NCBI GenBank assembly: GCA_030824115.1
Contig: JAVBYI010000024.1
Coordinates: 62,001 to 126,000 of the forward strand
Origin: Rhodocyclaceae bacterium
GTDB lineage: Bacteria; Pseudomonadota; Gammaproteobacteria; Burkholderiales; Rhodocyclaceae
Reading direction: 5' to 3'
DNA: 64,000 nucleotides
Shown: positions 1-8,190 of the stretch, one piece after another
Numbering within the stretch: the first letter of the stretch is position 1
Layout of the letters: every line of letters starts with the position of its first letter
Notes under the pieces: generated by a model
Told to the model about the DNA's origin: nothing
The model's database searches: none
The model's input: only the letters and a program-made list of their open reading frames with translations
Position numbers and translations under genes: made by a program

Positions 1-849
1 GAACTGGATGTGGCGGCAACTGTCAAGGAATCCTTGACAGTTCAAACCGAGGGCCCGCGGAAAGTGCGGCGCCCCGTCTCGCTCTACAACCTGGATGCCA
101 TTCTGGCCGTGGGCTACCGGGTGCGCTCGCCGCGCGGGGTGCAGTTCCGCCGCTGGGCTTCCACGGTGCTCAAGGAGTTCCTGCTCAAGGGCTTCGCGAT
201 GGACGACGAGCGGCTGAAGAACCCGGATGGCCGCCCAGATTATTTCGACGAGATGCTGGCGCGCATCCGGGACATTCGGGCCTCGGAGAAACGCTTCTAC
301 CAAAAAGTTCGCGACCTGTTTGCCTTGAGTATTGACTACGACAAAACCGACAAGGCCACCCAGACATTTTTTGCTACGGTGCAAAACCTGCTGCTCTACG
401 CCGTGACGCAAAAAACAGCGGCGGAACTCATCATCGCCCGAGCCAACCGCGACGATGCGAACTTTGGCCTTCTGCATTGGCAGGGTGCCAAGGTGCGCAA
501 GCAGGACATTCTGATCGCCAAGAACTACCTGAGCGAAGACGAGATCGACACCCTGAACCGTCTGGTGGTCATCTTTCTGGAAACGGCGGAACTGCGTACC
601 AAGAGCCGCCAGGAACTCCGCATGAGCTTCTGGCGCGAGAACGCGGAGCAGATCGTCGGCAGCAACGGCTTCCCCGTGCTTACGCACGCGGGTTCGGTCA
701 GCCACGAGCATATGGAATACACCACGAATGCCCTTTACCTGGACTACGACCAACGCCGCAAGCAGCGGGAAGCTCTGCAAGCCGACGCGCAAGACGAAGC
801 CGAACTGAGGACACTGGAAAACACCCTCAAGCACCGCCACAAACCATGA
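1..849 (+). CDS. RhuM family protein, 5' end outside the window
   Basis: C-terminal part of a RhuM-family (Virulence_RhuM) protein. The family is common in pathogenicity and restriction islands, and its biochemical activity is not established. The frame is open to base 1 (residues ELD), so the real start and perhaps 50-60 residues lie upstream; the GTG at 10 is only the first in-frame start codon inside the window. Family signatures seen are YNLDAILAVGYRVRSPRG, DDERLKNPDGRPDYFDE, RDIRASEKRFYQKVRDLF and VRKQDILIAKNYLSEDE. Its stop overlaps the ATG of an hsdM remnant (ATGA), which is the usual RhuM setting inside type I restriction loci. Family identity is clear; function is unknown. Confidence 0.85.
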   Translation, partial: ELDVAATVKESLTVQTEGPRKVRRPVSLYNLDAILAVGYRVRSPRGVQFRRWASTVLKEFLLKGFAMDDERLKNPDGRPDYFDEMLARIRDIRASEKRFYQKVRDLFALSIDYDKTDKATQTFFATVQNLLLYAVTQKTAAELIIARANRDDANFGLLHWQGAKVRKQDILIAKNYLSEDEIDTLNRLVVIFLETAELRTKSRQELRMSFWRENAEQIVGSNGFPVLTHAGSVSHEHMEYTTNALYLDYDQRRKQREALQADAQDEAELRTLENTLKHRHKP

Positions 850-1043
850 CCGAACAAGACCAGAAACAACTGGGCAAGACCCTCTGGAACATCGCCGACC
901 AACTGCGTGGGGCGATGAACGCGGACGACTTCCGCGATTACATGCTGTCCTTCCTGTTCCTGACCGCCCAGACCGATCTGGAGTCGGCAAAGCCGCTCAT
1001 CCAGATGGCTTATCAAGGACGAAGTGCGATGGGGCAGGGCTGA
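846..1043 (+). pseudogene. hsdM remnant (N-terminus of type I restriction methylase)
   Basis: An ATG overlapping the RhuM stop opens a 65-residue frame beginning MTEQDQKQLGKTLWNIADQL and continuing to DDFRDYMLSFLFL. That is the N-terminal helical start of type I restriction-modification HsdM subunits, normally about 500 residues. After FLFL the sequence no longer resembles HsdM (it reads TAQTDLESAKPLIQMAYQGR) and stops at 1043. The SAM-binding and NPPF catalytic regions are missing. I read this as the scar of a deletion that fused the hsdM start to an unrelated 3' end. It cannot be an active methylase, and no hsdS or hsdR is visible. Confidence 0.7.
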
Positions 1044-1048
1044 CAGGT

Positions 1049-1936
1049 ATGCTCGGAGAAATTCTGGCGACCCTAAATATTGGGGAGAAAGTCTGGAAGT
1101 TCATAGGGGCCATTCGCAAGACGAAGCCCACTCAGAGTGAAACTATGAGCAGCCGATTTATTCGGTTGTTCGAGTGTCACGGCGTTCACCGCAATCAGAT
1201 TCCGCGCTTTTTCGGTCACGGACTAACGGTGAAGGATGTTCAGGACGATCAGTCTCTTTTAGGCAAGCTGGACGAGCCGTTACTGGAAGCAGCTTGTGTG
1301 CGGTTTGGGGTACGCAGGGAATGGCTGGATGGCGCAGAGCCTCATGTCTTTACATGCCACGACTTCTATAAGGACCCCGGCGGAGTGTTACCGTTCTTGA
1401 ACAGGCTTCGAGAGGCGAATCCGGAGGCGAAGGTGGACGGTATTCTGATTGCACCTGAGGGTGAAGAGGGCGAGGCTCTTGTGCTGTTGAGCGAGTTCAT
1501 CGGTTGGATTGGCGATAAGGCAATATACCGCTACCACCTTTGCAACAACTGGCTATTTGATTACTGGAAGTCGAGAGCCTACTTGACGGCCTTTGTGGCC
1601 ATCTGCTGGAAGAATGGCGTACATATCCGAGGGACGTATCTGCCGGAAAAAGAAATCGAGCGGGTCGCTTGCGGAGATGCTCTTATCTGCACGGAAGATG
1701 GCGATCCGGGAATTCGTGGTACCAGACTCTGGTATCCAGAGGATATGGCCCTGAGGCCCGATGTTTTCCTGTCAGGTGTCGATCCAGAGCAGGATCAGTT
1801 TGGGATTAAATCCGCCTTAATGCTATGGCTCGACCTTGAGCAACAGGGCTACATGGATGCCGGTCTGGCAATGTACTCGAAAGAGCCGATTCGAAGCTTG
1901 TTTGAGACAAAGCTTGCCGAATACTCGCCAGAGTAA
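1049..1936 (+). CDS. unrecognised protein with XRE-like N-terminal segment, island-associated
   Basis: I do not recognise this 295-residue protein. Residues about 33-95 look like a helix-turn-helix/XRE-type module (GVHRNQIPRFFG, then LLEAACVRFGVRREWLDG, the spacing and wording of an XRE C-terminal helix). The remaining 200 residues are mixed alpha/beta with no catalytic motif I can name; KVDGILIAPEGEEGEALVLL resembles a buried strand region. No signal peptide or membrane segment is visible. It starts 5 bases after the hsdM remnant. An alternative ATG at 1145 begins at MSSRF. Its base composition looks more AT-rich than its right-hand neighbours, consistent with an acquired island gene. A defence or regulatory role is possible but unproven. 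Confidence 0.55.
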   Translation: MLGEILATLNIGEKVWKFIGAIRKTKPTQSETMSSRFIRLFECHGVHRNQIPRFFGHGLTVKDVQDDQSLLGKLDEPLLEAACVRFGVRREWLDGAEPHVFTCHDFYKDPGGVLPFLNRLREANPEAKVDGILIAPEGEEGEALVLLSEFIGWIGDKAIYRYHLCNNWLFDYWKSRAYLTAFVAICWKNGVHIRGTYLPEKEIERVACGDALICTEDGDPGIRGTRLWYPEDMALRPDVFLSGVDPEQDQFGIKSALMLWLDLEQQGYMDAGLAMYSKEPIRSLFETKLAEYSPE

Positions 1937-1979
1937 AGGTACGTGTCGCTAATCATGTGCTTTTGTATCATGTGTCCAT

Positions 1980-1999
1980 GCCGTCCCGCCAGCGCCGAC
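1980..1999 (-). repeat. dispersed GTCGGCGCTGGC-nnn-ACGGC repeat, copy 1
   Basis: Core reads GTCGGCGCTGGCGGGACGGC on the minus strand, preceded by AAAT. Intergenic, between the island gene ending at 1936 and the sigma-54 promoter at 2081. Confidence 0.9.
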
Positions 2000-2080
2000 A
2001 TTTGCATCCCGGCGGCAATAATTACCGCTGCCACGTGGCAGCCTCGTCAGGTTTCCCTTCAAACCCTGATTAGCCGGGGT

Positions 2081-2097
2081 TTGGCAAGCTAATTGCA
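2081..2097 (+). promoter_or_regulatory. sigma-54 (RpoN) -24/-12 promoter
   Basis: TTGGCAAGCTAATTGCA matches the sigma-54 consensus, with the invariant GG (2083-2084) and GC (2095-2096) separated by exactly 10 bases. The expected start of transcription is near 2108, about 25 bases before the ATG at 2133. It would place the HD-GYP-like gene under an RpoN-dependent enhancer-binding protein. I could not identify an enhancer site upstream. Confidence 0.65.
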
Positions 2098-2132
2098 GGT
2101 ATTGCTGGCCAAGCATAATCAGGAGTGACGCC

Positions 2133-3245
2133 ATGCAAACCCAACTTGCCCTGCAGCCTTGCCGGCTGTCCCCGGAGGTGATGAATTCACCTTTGCCCTT
2201 TGATCTGTTCAATAGCAAGGGGATGCTGCTCGTCAAACAGGGCACCCAGTTGCATGGGGATGCGGAAACCCTGCTGGATCAACCCTTGTACCGCTCGCGT
2301 GCCGATACGGAAGGCGATGACCGGCACAGCATCCAGCGTCTTGAAACGCTGTATCGCGCTTATGTCGATTTGATGGATGGCTGGCGTAGCCGCCCGGAGG
2401 ATGTGTTGCAGTTAAAGCGGCAGGCCGGCGATCTGGTGCATTTGTGCGGCAGCCATTCCGATTTGTGTGTCGCCACAGCGTCGCATCTGCCCGGCAAGCG
2501 CCATGCAACCAAGCATGCCTTTGCGACGGCGGTGGTGGCCGTATTGCTGGGCGATGCGCTGGGCTGGAATCTGTGGCGCCAGCACACCCTGGCTCGGGCT
2601 GCGTTGACTATGAACCTGTCCTTGCTGTCGCTGCATGATGACTGGGCCAAAAAGCATAGCCCCTTGAGTGCGGTGGAGAAGGGCAATGTGCAGCGCCATC
2701 CCGGCCTGGCGGCTGAACTGTTGCTGCACTCGCCCGGCGTCGATGTGGCCTGGATCACGACGGTCGATCAGCATCACGAAAATCTGGATGGCAGCGGTTA
2801 TCCGGTGGGGCTGGCCGGACAGGAGATTTCGCAGGAGGCGCGCATTCTGCGCGTTGCCGATGCCTGGTGTGCGCTGATCCTGCTGCGTTCCGGCCGGGCC
2901 CGCAAGACGCCGCGCGATGCCATGCTGGAACTGGGCAGGTTCGTCGGCACGCATTTCGATCCGCTGGTTTTCCAGGCCCTGAAGAAGCTGATGGGCGCCT
3001 ATCCGCCCGGCACGTTTGTGCGTCTGGCCAATCGCGAGACGGCCATTGTCACCAGTTGGGACAAGCAGGGTTCGCTGCCGCGCTACGCCACCAGCGTCCT
3101 GTTACCCACGGGCGTGATGCCGCACGACTTCAAGGTGCGTTCATTGACCGAATACGGCTACGGCATCCGCGACTACACCCATCTCGACATGGCCCAGATG
3201 GCGCGCTTTTCGGTCGCGCGCGTCTGGGCCTCTGCTACCCACTGA
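2133..3245 (+). CDS. degenerate HD-GYP domain protein
   Basis: A 370-residue cytoplasmic protein with an HD-GYP fold, the family of c-di-GMP phosphodiesterases. The C-terminal signatures are present: QRHP (187-190), DQHHENLDGSGYP (212-224) and RVADAW (240-245). The HD metal-binding dyad that should precede them is not: at the aligned place the sequence reads AALTMNLSLLSLHDD, so Met160-Asn161 stand where HD is expected. Catalysis is therefore doubtful, and the protein may bind c-di-GMP or a partner instead. Residues 1-90 are not recognised. AGGAG precedes the ATG. It sits alone behind a sigma-54 promoter, convergent with the next gene. Family call is firm; inactivity is inferred. Confidence 0.8.
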   Translation: MQTQLALQPCRLSPEVMNSPLPFDLFNSKGMLLVKQGTQLHGDAETLLDQPLYRSRADTEGDDRHSIQRLETLYRAYVDLMDGWRSRPEDVLQLKRQAGDLVHLCGSHSDLCVATASHLPGKRHATKHAFATAVVAVLLGDALGWNLWRQHTLARAALTMNLSLLSLHDDWAKKHSPLSAVEKGNVQRHPGLAAELLLHSPGVDVAWITTVDQHHENLDGSGYPVGLAGQEISQEARILRVADAWCALILLRSGRARKTPRDAMLELGRFVGTHFDPLVFQALKKLMGAYPPGTFVRLANRETAIVTSWDKQGSLPRYATSVLLPTGVMPHDFKVRSLTEYGYGIRDYTHLDMAQMARFSVARVWASATH

Positions 3246-3248
3246 GGC

Positions 3249-3998
3249 TTAGAGCTGGAGTTTTCCGGCCGGGCAGCGATTGGCTTGTTCAAGCCGGCTG
3301 ATGGTGGGCTGCAGATTCAGGTCGGTGGCCGCCTTGAGCTGCTTGGCCAGGGTTTTCAGCTCGGCTAGCGAGTGGGTAATGGAGTTGCCGGTGGCGGCAA
3401 AGGCGACAACATTGCCGCTGTCGCAGGAGGGAAAGGCGATGGCACGTCCCTCGAAAGCCTCTTCCAGCCGTTCCATGGATTTCTTCACGCCCTTGCGTTT
3501 CGACAGCAGGTTGGTGACCAGCAGCCCGCTGCTGGAGAGCCGCGCCTTGCAGTTCAGGTAGAAGGGCAGGGTATCGAGCATGCCGGTACGCGCGTTCTCG
3601 TCGAAACCATCGACGAGGATGAGATCGAAGCGCTGCTGCGTGGTGGCAATAAAGCTCGCACCATCGTCGATATGCAGGCGCAGGCGTTCGTTTTCCTCGG
3701 GCAGCTTGAAGTATTGCCGGGCGACATGCACGACATCGGCGTCGATCTCGACCACGGTGAGTTTGGTTTCGGGCCGGTGGCGATGCAGAAACTTGGTGAG
3801 CGAGGCGGCGCCGAGGCCGATCAGGAGGGCGGATTTCGGCCACTCGGTATCGGGACGCAGCAGCAGTGCCGCCATCATCTCGCGGGTGTAGTCCAGTTCC
3901 AGCGCCCAGGGGCGCGCCAGGCGCATGGCGCCCTGAATCCAGTGTGAGCCGAAGTGCAGATAGCGCACGCCAGAAGATTCGCTGATTTCGATAGCCAA
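3249..3998 (-). CDS. spermidine-synthase-like (SpeE-fold) methyltransferase-type protein
   Basis: This 249-residue protein has the Rossmann-like fold of the spermidine synthase superfamily. ALLIGLGAASLTKFL (about 57-71) is the nucleotide-binding loop, KLTVVEIDADVVHVAR (78-93) carries the acidic residue that holds the ribose, and FDLILVDGFD (124-133) is the catalytic-region strand. The usual N-terminal beta domain and the complete polyamine-site signature of true SpeE are not evident, so the substrate is unknown. It starts at TTG 3998 with AAAGG about 11 bases upstream; no better ATG exists. It faces away from the PhnD-like gene across a short AT-rich region with an Fnr-type site. True spermidine synthase activity is unlikely but not excluded. 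Confidence 0.7.
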   Translation of the reverse strand: MAIEISESSGVRYLHFGSHWIQGAMRLARPWALELDYTREMMAALLLRPDTEWPKSALLIGLGAASLTKFLHRHRPETKLTVVEIDADVVHVARQYFKLPEENERLRLHIDDGASFIATTQQRFDLILVDGFDENARTGMLDTLPFYLNCKARLSSSGLLVTNLLSKRKGVKKSMERLEEAFEGRAIAFPSCDSGNVVAFAATGNSITHSLAELKTLAKQLKAATDLNLQPTISRLEQANRCPAGKLQL

Positions 3999-4056
3999 TT
4001 AAAAGTATGCCTTTCGTTAAACAGACAAGTGGAAATTTTCAATCATTATGGTTTAA

Positions 4057-4070
4057 TTGATCAAAATCAA
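4057..4070. promoter_or_regulatory. Fnr/Anr/Crp-family site (TTGAT-N4-ATCAA)
   Basis: TTGATCAAAATCAA is a perfect match to the Fnr consensus TTGATNNNNATCAA. It lies between the divergent genes starting at 3998 (minus) and 4090 (plus). Centred at 4063.5, it is only 26 bases before the plus-strand ATG, too close for class II activation of that gene. It could repress that gene or activate the minus-strand gene. Confidence 0.55.
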
Positions 4071-4089
4071 TTCTTATAGAGGAGAAGGA

Positions 4090-4935
4090 ATGCCAAGGCG
4101 CCTGTTTTTGCGCGCTTCGCTGTGTGCCGGGCTGGCCGCCGTTTGTCCGTTCGTCCGCGCCCAGAATGCGCCTTTGCGCATGGCTGTTCATCCCTATAGC
4201 AGTACCTTGACCTTGGTGGGGGTTCATCGTCCACTGGTTCAGTTCCTTGAAAAAGCCCTTGGGCGTCCTGTCGAGTTTTATACCGCCGCGAGTTTTGATG
4301 CCTATGTTGCCGCGCTAACGGCGGGAGAATACGACATCGCGATCAGTCCGCCGCACTTCGGCGTGATGGCCATCGAAAGCAAAAATTACGTGCCGCTTGC
4401 GCATTACAGTTCCTGGCTTGAACCCTTCCTGGTCGTGCGCCGGGATGGCGCGCTGCACCAGGCGGCGGATCTGGCCGGCAAGCGTATTGCCATGGCCGAC
4501 AAGACGGCCTTCATCCGTCTCGCCATCATCAAGCTGCTGGCCGATCGCGGGCTGGTGGCCGACAAGGACTACGAGATTGTCGAGATGCCTACCCATGGCG
4601 CTTCGATCATGGCCGCCGTGCAGGGCGCTGCGGATGCTGGTTTGGCGATGGGTACCATCCTCCGGCTGCAACCCGCCGATGTGCAACAGCGCGTGCGTCC
4701 GATTCTGGCCGGGCTCAAGTTTCCCAACCTGTTCACCCTGGCGCACCGACGCATGGGGGATGCCCTGGTTACACAGTTGAAGCGCGCCCTTCATGATTTT
4801 CCGCAGACCCCCGAGGGCAAAGCGTTTTTCGACAAGACCGGTTATGGTGGCTACGAGAATATCACTCCCGACGAGCTGGCCGTGCTGGCCCCGTATGCCA
4901 ACATGGTTCGTCCCGGCAGCGGGATGAAACCCTGA
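4090..4935 (+). CDS. PhnD-like periplasmic phosphate/phosphonate-type binding protein
   Basis: A 281-residue solute-binding protein of the PhnD/phosphonate ABC receptor family. The ATG at 4090 is chosen for the GGAGAAGGA directly upstream; a TTG at 4057 would sit on the Fnr site. The N-terminus MPRRLFLRASL followed by a hydrophobic run to VRAQ is a likely Tat signal (RRLFL). Mature-protein landmarks are AVHPYSSTLT, EFYTAASFDAYVAAL, YDIAISPPHFG and LAGKRIAMADKTAFI. No permease or ATPase is nearby. The stop overlaps the start of a GGDEF-EAL protein (TGATG), so it probably acts as that protein's ligand sensor, like NspS with MbaA in Vibrio, rather than in transport. The ligand is unknown. Confidence 0.85.
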   Translation: MPRRLFLRASLCAGLAAVCPFVRAQNAPLRMAVHPYSSTLTLVGVHRPLVQFLEKALGRPVEFYTAASFDAYVAALTAGEYDIAISPPHFGVMAIESKNYVPLAHYSSWLEPFLVVRRDGALHQAADLAGKRIAMADKTAFIRLAIIKLLADRGLVADKDYEIVEMPTHGASIMAAVQGAADAGLAMGTILRLQPADVQQRVRPILAGLKFPNLFTLAHRRMGDALVTQLKRALHDFPQTPEGKAFFDKTGYGGYENITPDELAVLAPYANMVRPGSGMKP

Positions 4936-7286
4936 TGCTGGGCCAGCAATTTTCCCGCTCCCTGCGTACCCGCCTGCTACTGGTTAGCCTGCTGATTGAG
5001 GGCGTCATGCTCGCCATTCTGGTCGGCAACAGCATGCGCCTGATTCAGGATCACATGATGCGACAGGCGGAAGTGCGTATCCAGGCGATGGAACTTGCCT
5101 ACAAGACTGCTGTTGCCGGCCCCATGGCGGCACGCGATTATGCGACCCTGCGCGATATCCTTGAAGGCTGGAAAAGCGCGGATGACGTGTCCTATCTGGC
5201 CGCGACAGACCAGCGCGGGAAGCTCCTGGTCACCGTCGGCTGGCCGCAGCAAAAGCCGCTGCCCGAGCCGACCGGCTTGAGTGGCGGCGGAGACACGATC
5301 CATGTCGCCCTCGATGTTGATTTTCAGGGCATGCATTATGGTCGCGTGCATTACGGCCTGTCCGCCGCCTTTCTCAAGCAGGCGCGCTCGATGCTTCTCC
5401 AGCAAAGCATGTTGATCGCACTGCTTGAAATGAGCCTGACTTTCCTGTTGCTGCTCGCCACGGGCTACTGGCTGACACGCGATTTCGTCGCCCTTGCCAA
5501 TGCCAGCCAGCGCATGGCGGAAGGCGACTTCGACGTGCGCCTCGAATTGCATGGCGACGACGAGGTGACAGCGGTTAGCCGTGGTTTCAACACCATGGCC
5601 GCCAACATGCAGTCGCGTATCGCCGAACTCAAGGAAAGCGAGCGCAACTCGCGCGCCATTGCCGATTACACCTATGCCTGGGAAAACTGGTTCGGGCCGG
5701 ACGGCAAGCTGCGCTGGATCAATCCGGCAGTCGAGCGGATGACCGGCTACAGCGTGCGCGACTGCATGCACATGATCAACTTTCCCCAGCCGCTGGTGCA
5801 TGCGCCCGACCGTCATCTGGTGGCGCATCAGCATCAGATGGCACTGGCCGGCGAAACCGGGCAGGATCTGGAGTTCCGCATCGAGACACGCGATGGACGT
5901 GTCGTCTGGATGGCCCTGTCGTGGCAACCGATCTTTGCCGAGGATGGCGAAAGCCTGGGCTACCGCTCTAGCGTGCGCGACATTACCGTGCAGCACTTTG
6001 CCCATGAGGAACTGGCCTATGCCGCCTCGCACGATACGCTGACCGGCCTCTACAACCGCCGCGCCTTCGAGATGGAACTGACGCGCGAACTGGACACCCG
6101 GCTGCCGGGCAAGGTGATCGTTTTCTACATCGATCTAGACCAGTTCAAGCTGGTGAACGACACCAGCGGCCATACGGCCGGCGACTCCCTGCTGCAACAT
6201 CTGGCGCGCGTCATGCAGGCACGCTTCTCGTTCGGTTTCCTGGCCCGCCTGGGCGGCGACGAGTTCGGCATGGTGCTGTGCGACATGACGATCGAGGAAG
6301 CCGAGCGGCGCGCCCAACATGTCATCGACGATATCCGCAGCCTGCCCTTTGTTTGGGAAGGACGTACCTTCCGCATCGGCGCCTCGATCGGCATCGCGCA
6401 ATCCTCGATGGAACTGCGCACCATCACCGATCTGTTGATGGCCGCCGATACCGCCTGCTATGCCGCCAAGGAACGCGGCCGTAATCGCGCCCAGGTCTAT
6501 CTGCCGACTGATCAGTATTTTCAGCAGCGCCAGCTCGATTTCCTGTCGTTGTCGCAAATCTCCGATGCGCTCGGTGCTGGCCGGATGGAGCTGCATGCCC
6601 AGCGCATTGTGTCGCTGAAGCCGGATTTGCCGGACTATGCCGAAGTGCTGGTGCGGATGAAAAGCGAGGATGGCAGCCTGATCCAGCCGGGGCGCTTCAT
6701 CCCTGCCGCCGAACGCTATGGCCTGATTCCGCTGATTGACCGCTGGGTAATCAAGCACAGCCTGATGCAGTTGCGTGATTGGCAACAGGCGGACAAACCG
6801 CTCTTCAAACTGAATGTCAATCTTTCCGGCCTGACGCTGGCCGATCCCGGCCTGGCCGAATATATCGAGCACATGGCCGAACGGTATGGCATCAACCCGG
6901 CCACGCTCGGCTTCGAAATCACCGAAAGCTGCGCGATTGCCCAATTGGATCAAGCACTGGGTTTTTTCGACTTCTGCCAGAAAAAGGGCTTCAGCCTGGC
7001 GCTGGACGATTTCGGCAGTGGCCTGTCTTCCTTCGGCTACCTGAAACGCTTCAAGGTGCAGACCCTGAAAATCGACGGCATGTTTGTGCGCAACGTCGAT
7101 TACGACCTCGACGACCGTGCCGTGGTCGATTCAATGGTGCGCCTGGCGCAGTTGCGCAAGCTGACTACCGTGGCCGAGTTCGTTACCAGTGAGGACGTGC
7201 TGGCGGTGGTGAAAGCGCTGGATGTCGATTATGCGCAGGGCTACGCGCTGCATATTCCCGAACCGCTCGCGAATTTGATGCCCTGA
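4935..7286 (+). CDS. membrane GGDEF-EAL protein with HAMP and PAS
   Basis: A 783-residue bifunctional-type c-di-GMP enzyme. Order: membrane segment (about 13-35), periplasmic sensor region, second membrane segment (about 160-180), HAMP (180-235), PAS (245-355), GGDEF (365-520) and EAL (535-780). The cyclase motif is intact (GGDEF at 440-444). In the phosphodiesterase domain the signature reads EVL (E570) instead of EAL, but NLSG, FEITES, LDDFGSG, KIDGMF and the late E of VAEF are retained, so hydrolysis is plausible. It is translationally coupled to the PhnD-like protein, which probably docks on its periplasmic part. Which activity dominates cannot be told from sequence. Confidence 0.9.
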   Translation: MLGQQFSRSLRTRLLLVSLLIEGVMLAILVGNSMRLIQDHMMRQAEVRIQAMELAYKTAVAGPMAARDYATLRDILEGWKSADDVSYLAATDQRGKLLVTVGWPQQKPLPEPTGLSGGGDTIHVALDVDFQGMHYGRVHYGLSAAFLKQARSMLLQQSMLIALLEMSLTFLLLLATGYWLTRDFVALANASQRMAEGDFDVRLELHGDDEVTAVSRGFNTMAANMQSRIAELKESERNSRAIADYTYAWENWFGPDGKLRWINPAVERMTGYSVRDCMHMINFPQPLVHAPDRHLVAHQHQMALAGETGQDLEFRIETRDGRVVWMALSWQPIFAEDGESLGYRSSVRDITVQHFAHEELAYAASHDTLTGLYNRRAFEMELTRELDTRLPGKVIVFYIDLDQFKLVNDTSGHTAGDSLLQHLARVMQARFSFGFLARLGGDEFGMVLCDMTIEEAERRAQHVIDDIRSLPFVWEGRTFRIGASIGIAQSSMELRTITDLLMAADTACYAAKERGRNRAQVYLPTDQYFQQRQLDFLSLSQISDALGAGRMELHAQRIVSLKPDLPDYAEVLVRMKSEDGSLIQPGRFIPAAERYGLIPLIDRWVIKHSLMQLRDWQQADKPLFKLNVNLSGLTLADPGLAEYIEHMAERYGINPATLGFEITESCAIAQLDQALGFFDFCQKKGFSLALDDFGSGLSSFGYLKRFKVQTLKIDGMFVRNVDYDLDDRAVVDSMVRLAQLRKLTTVAEFVTSEDVLAVVKALDVDYAQGYALHIPEPLANLMP

Positions 7287-7302
7287 GCTGATGCCCTGAA
7301 AT

Positions 7303-7322
7303 GTCGGCGGTGGCAGGACGGC
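7303..7322 (+). repeat. dispersed repeat, copy 2 (divergent)
   Basis: Reads GTCGGCGGTGGCAGGACGGC after AAAT. Intergenic between two convergent genes. Here it contributes to a hairpin (GCGGTG 7307-7312 with CACCGC 7322-7327), but no T-run follows on either strand. Confidence 0.8.
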
Positions 7323-7326
7323 ACCG

Positions 7327-8190
7327 CTAGTTGAGCGTCCGCGCCAGCGCGATGCGGAATTCACGCACCAGATCGTCGTATTGCGGTTGTGCAGCCAGCA
7401 GGGTGAAGAGATTCAGCATGGCTTTGCGGGCCGCCTCGTCGTTCCACTTGCGATCACGGCGGACGATCTCGATGAGTTGCTCCAGCGCACCGCGATAATT
7501 CTGCCGCACCGCCAGTGCATTGGCGAGTTGCAGGCGGGCTTCATGCTGTTCAGCATCCGCCGCCAGTTGGGCGCACAGCGCCTCAACATCGACGCTGCTG
7601 CCGGCCATCGTCAGTTGCATACGCGCCTGCAGGGATTCGACGCGGCTGCGGTCGCGTGCCCGGTCGGCGATGACGTCGAGCAGTTCCTTTGCTTCATCCA
7701 GTACGTTGGCGTCAATGCTCAGTTCGACAAAATCGAGATAGGCGACATCGTTTTTCGGATCAAGGTTGATGGCCTCGGCCAGCAGTTTTCGGGCGGCGGG
7801 AAGATCACCCGCCGCCGCCAGGGCCAGCGCTTCCCGGCGCAGCGGTTCAGCCGGGGAGGGGATCAGCCGTTCGAGGAATTCGCGAATCTGCGGCTCGGGC
7901 AGGGCACCGGTGAATTCATCGGCCAGTTGCCCGCCGACAAACGCCTTGACGGCCGGAATACCGCGCACGCCATAACGCTGTGCCAGTTCCTGATTTTCGT
8001 CGGAATTGATCTTGGCGAGGATGAACTTGCCGCCATATTCGGTGGCCAGTTTTTCGAGCAATGGTTTGAGGATGCCGCAGGGCTGGCACCAGGGCGCCCA
8101 GAAATCAACGAGGACCGGCACCTGCTGCGAGGCAGCCAGCACTTTTTCATCGAAATCGGCGACGCAAACGTCGTAGGCATGCGCGCTCAT
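7327..8190 (-). CDS. cnoX: thioredoxin-TPR co-chaperone of the CnoX/YbbN type
   Basis: This 287-residue protein joins a thioredoxin domain (1-110) to a TPR-like C-terminal half (about 115-285), the CnoX/YbbN layout. Family members protect aggregation-prone proteins under oxidative stress and hand clients to GroEL/DnaK. The active site is WCQPC (C35, C38), so both redox cysteines are present, unlike E. coli CnoX, whose first position is changed. GIPAVKAF is the cis-proline loop. Its start overlaps the stop of the diguanylate cyclase by four bases, so the two are co-transcribed. A general thioredoxin reductase substrate role is also possible. Confidence 0.85.
   Translation of the reverse strand: MSAHAYDVCVADFDEKVLAASQQVPVLVDFWAPWCQPCGILKPLLEKLATEYGGKFILAKINSDENQELAQRYGVRGIPAVKAFVGGQLADEFTGALPEPQIREFLERLIPSPAEPLRREALALAAAGDLPAARKLLAEAINLDPKNDVAYLDFVELSIDANVLDEAKELLDVIADRARDRSRVESLQARMQLTMAGSSVDVEALCAQLAADAEQHEARLQLANALAVRQNYRGALEQLIEIVRRDRKWNDEAARKAMLNLFTLLAAQPQYDDLVREFRIALARTLN

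Noticed and set aside
846-1043. A functional small methylase or regulator
   Set aside because: Only the non-catalytic start of HsdM is present and it diverges abruptly.
3249-3998. Annotation as spermidine synthase speE
   Set aside because: Only the nucleotide-binding half is convincing; the N-terminal domain and full polyamine-site motif are not evident and no speD or speA lies nearby.
4057-4089. Translation of the PhnD-like gene from TTG 4057
   Set aside because: It would bury the Fnr site and the strong GGAGAAGGA within the coding region and disrupt the Tat signal.
7303-7327. The intergenic repeat copy as a Rho-independent terminator
   Set aside because: The local hairpin forms only at this copy and no T-run follows; most copies are mid-gene.
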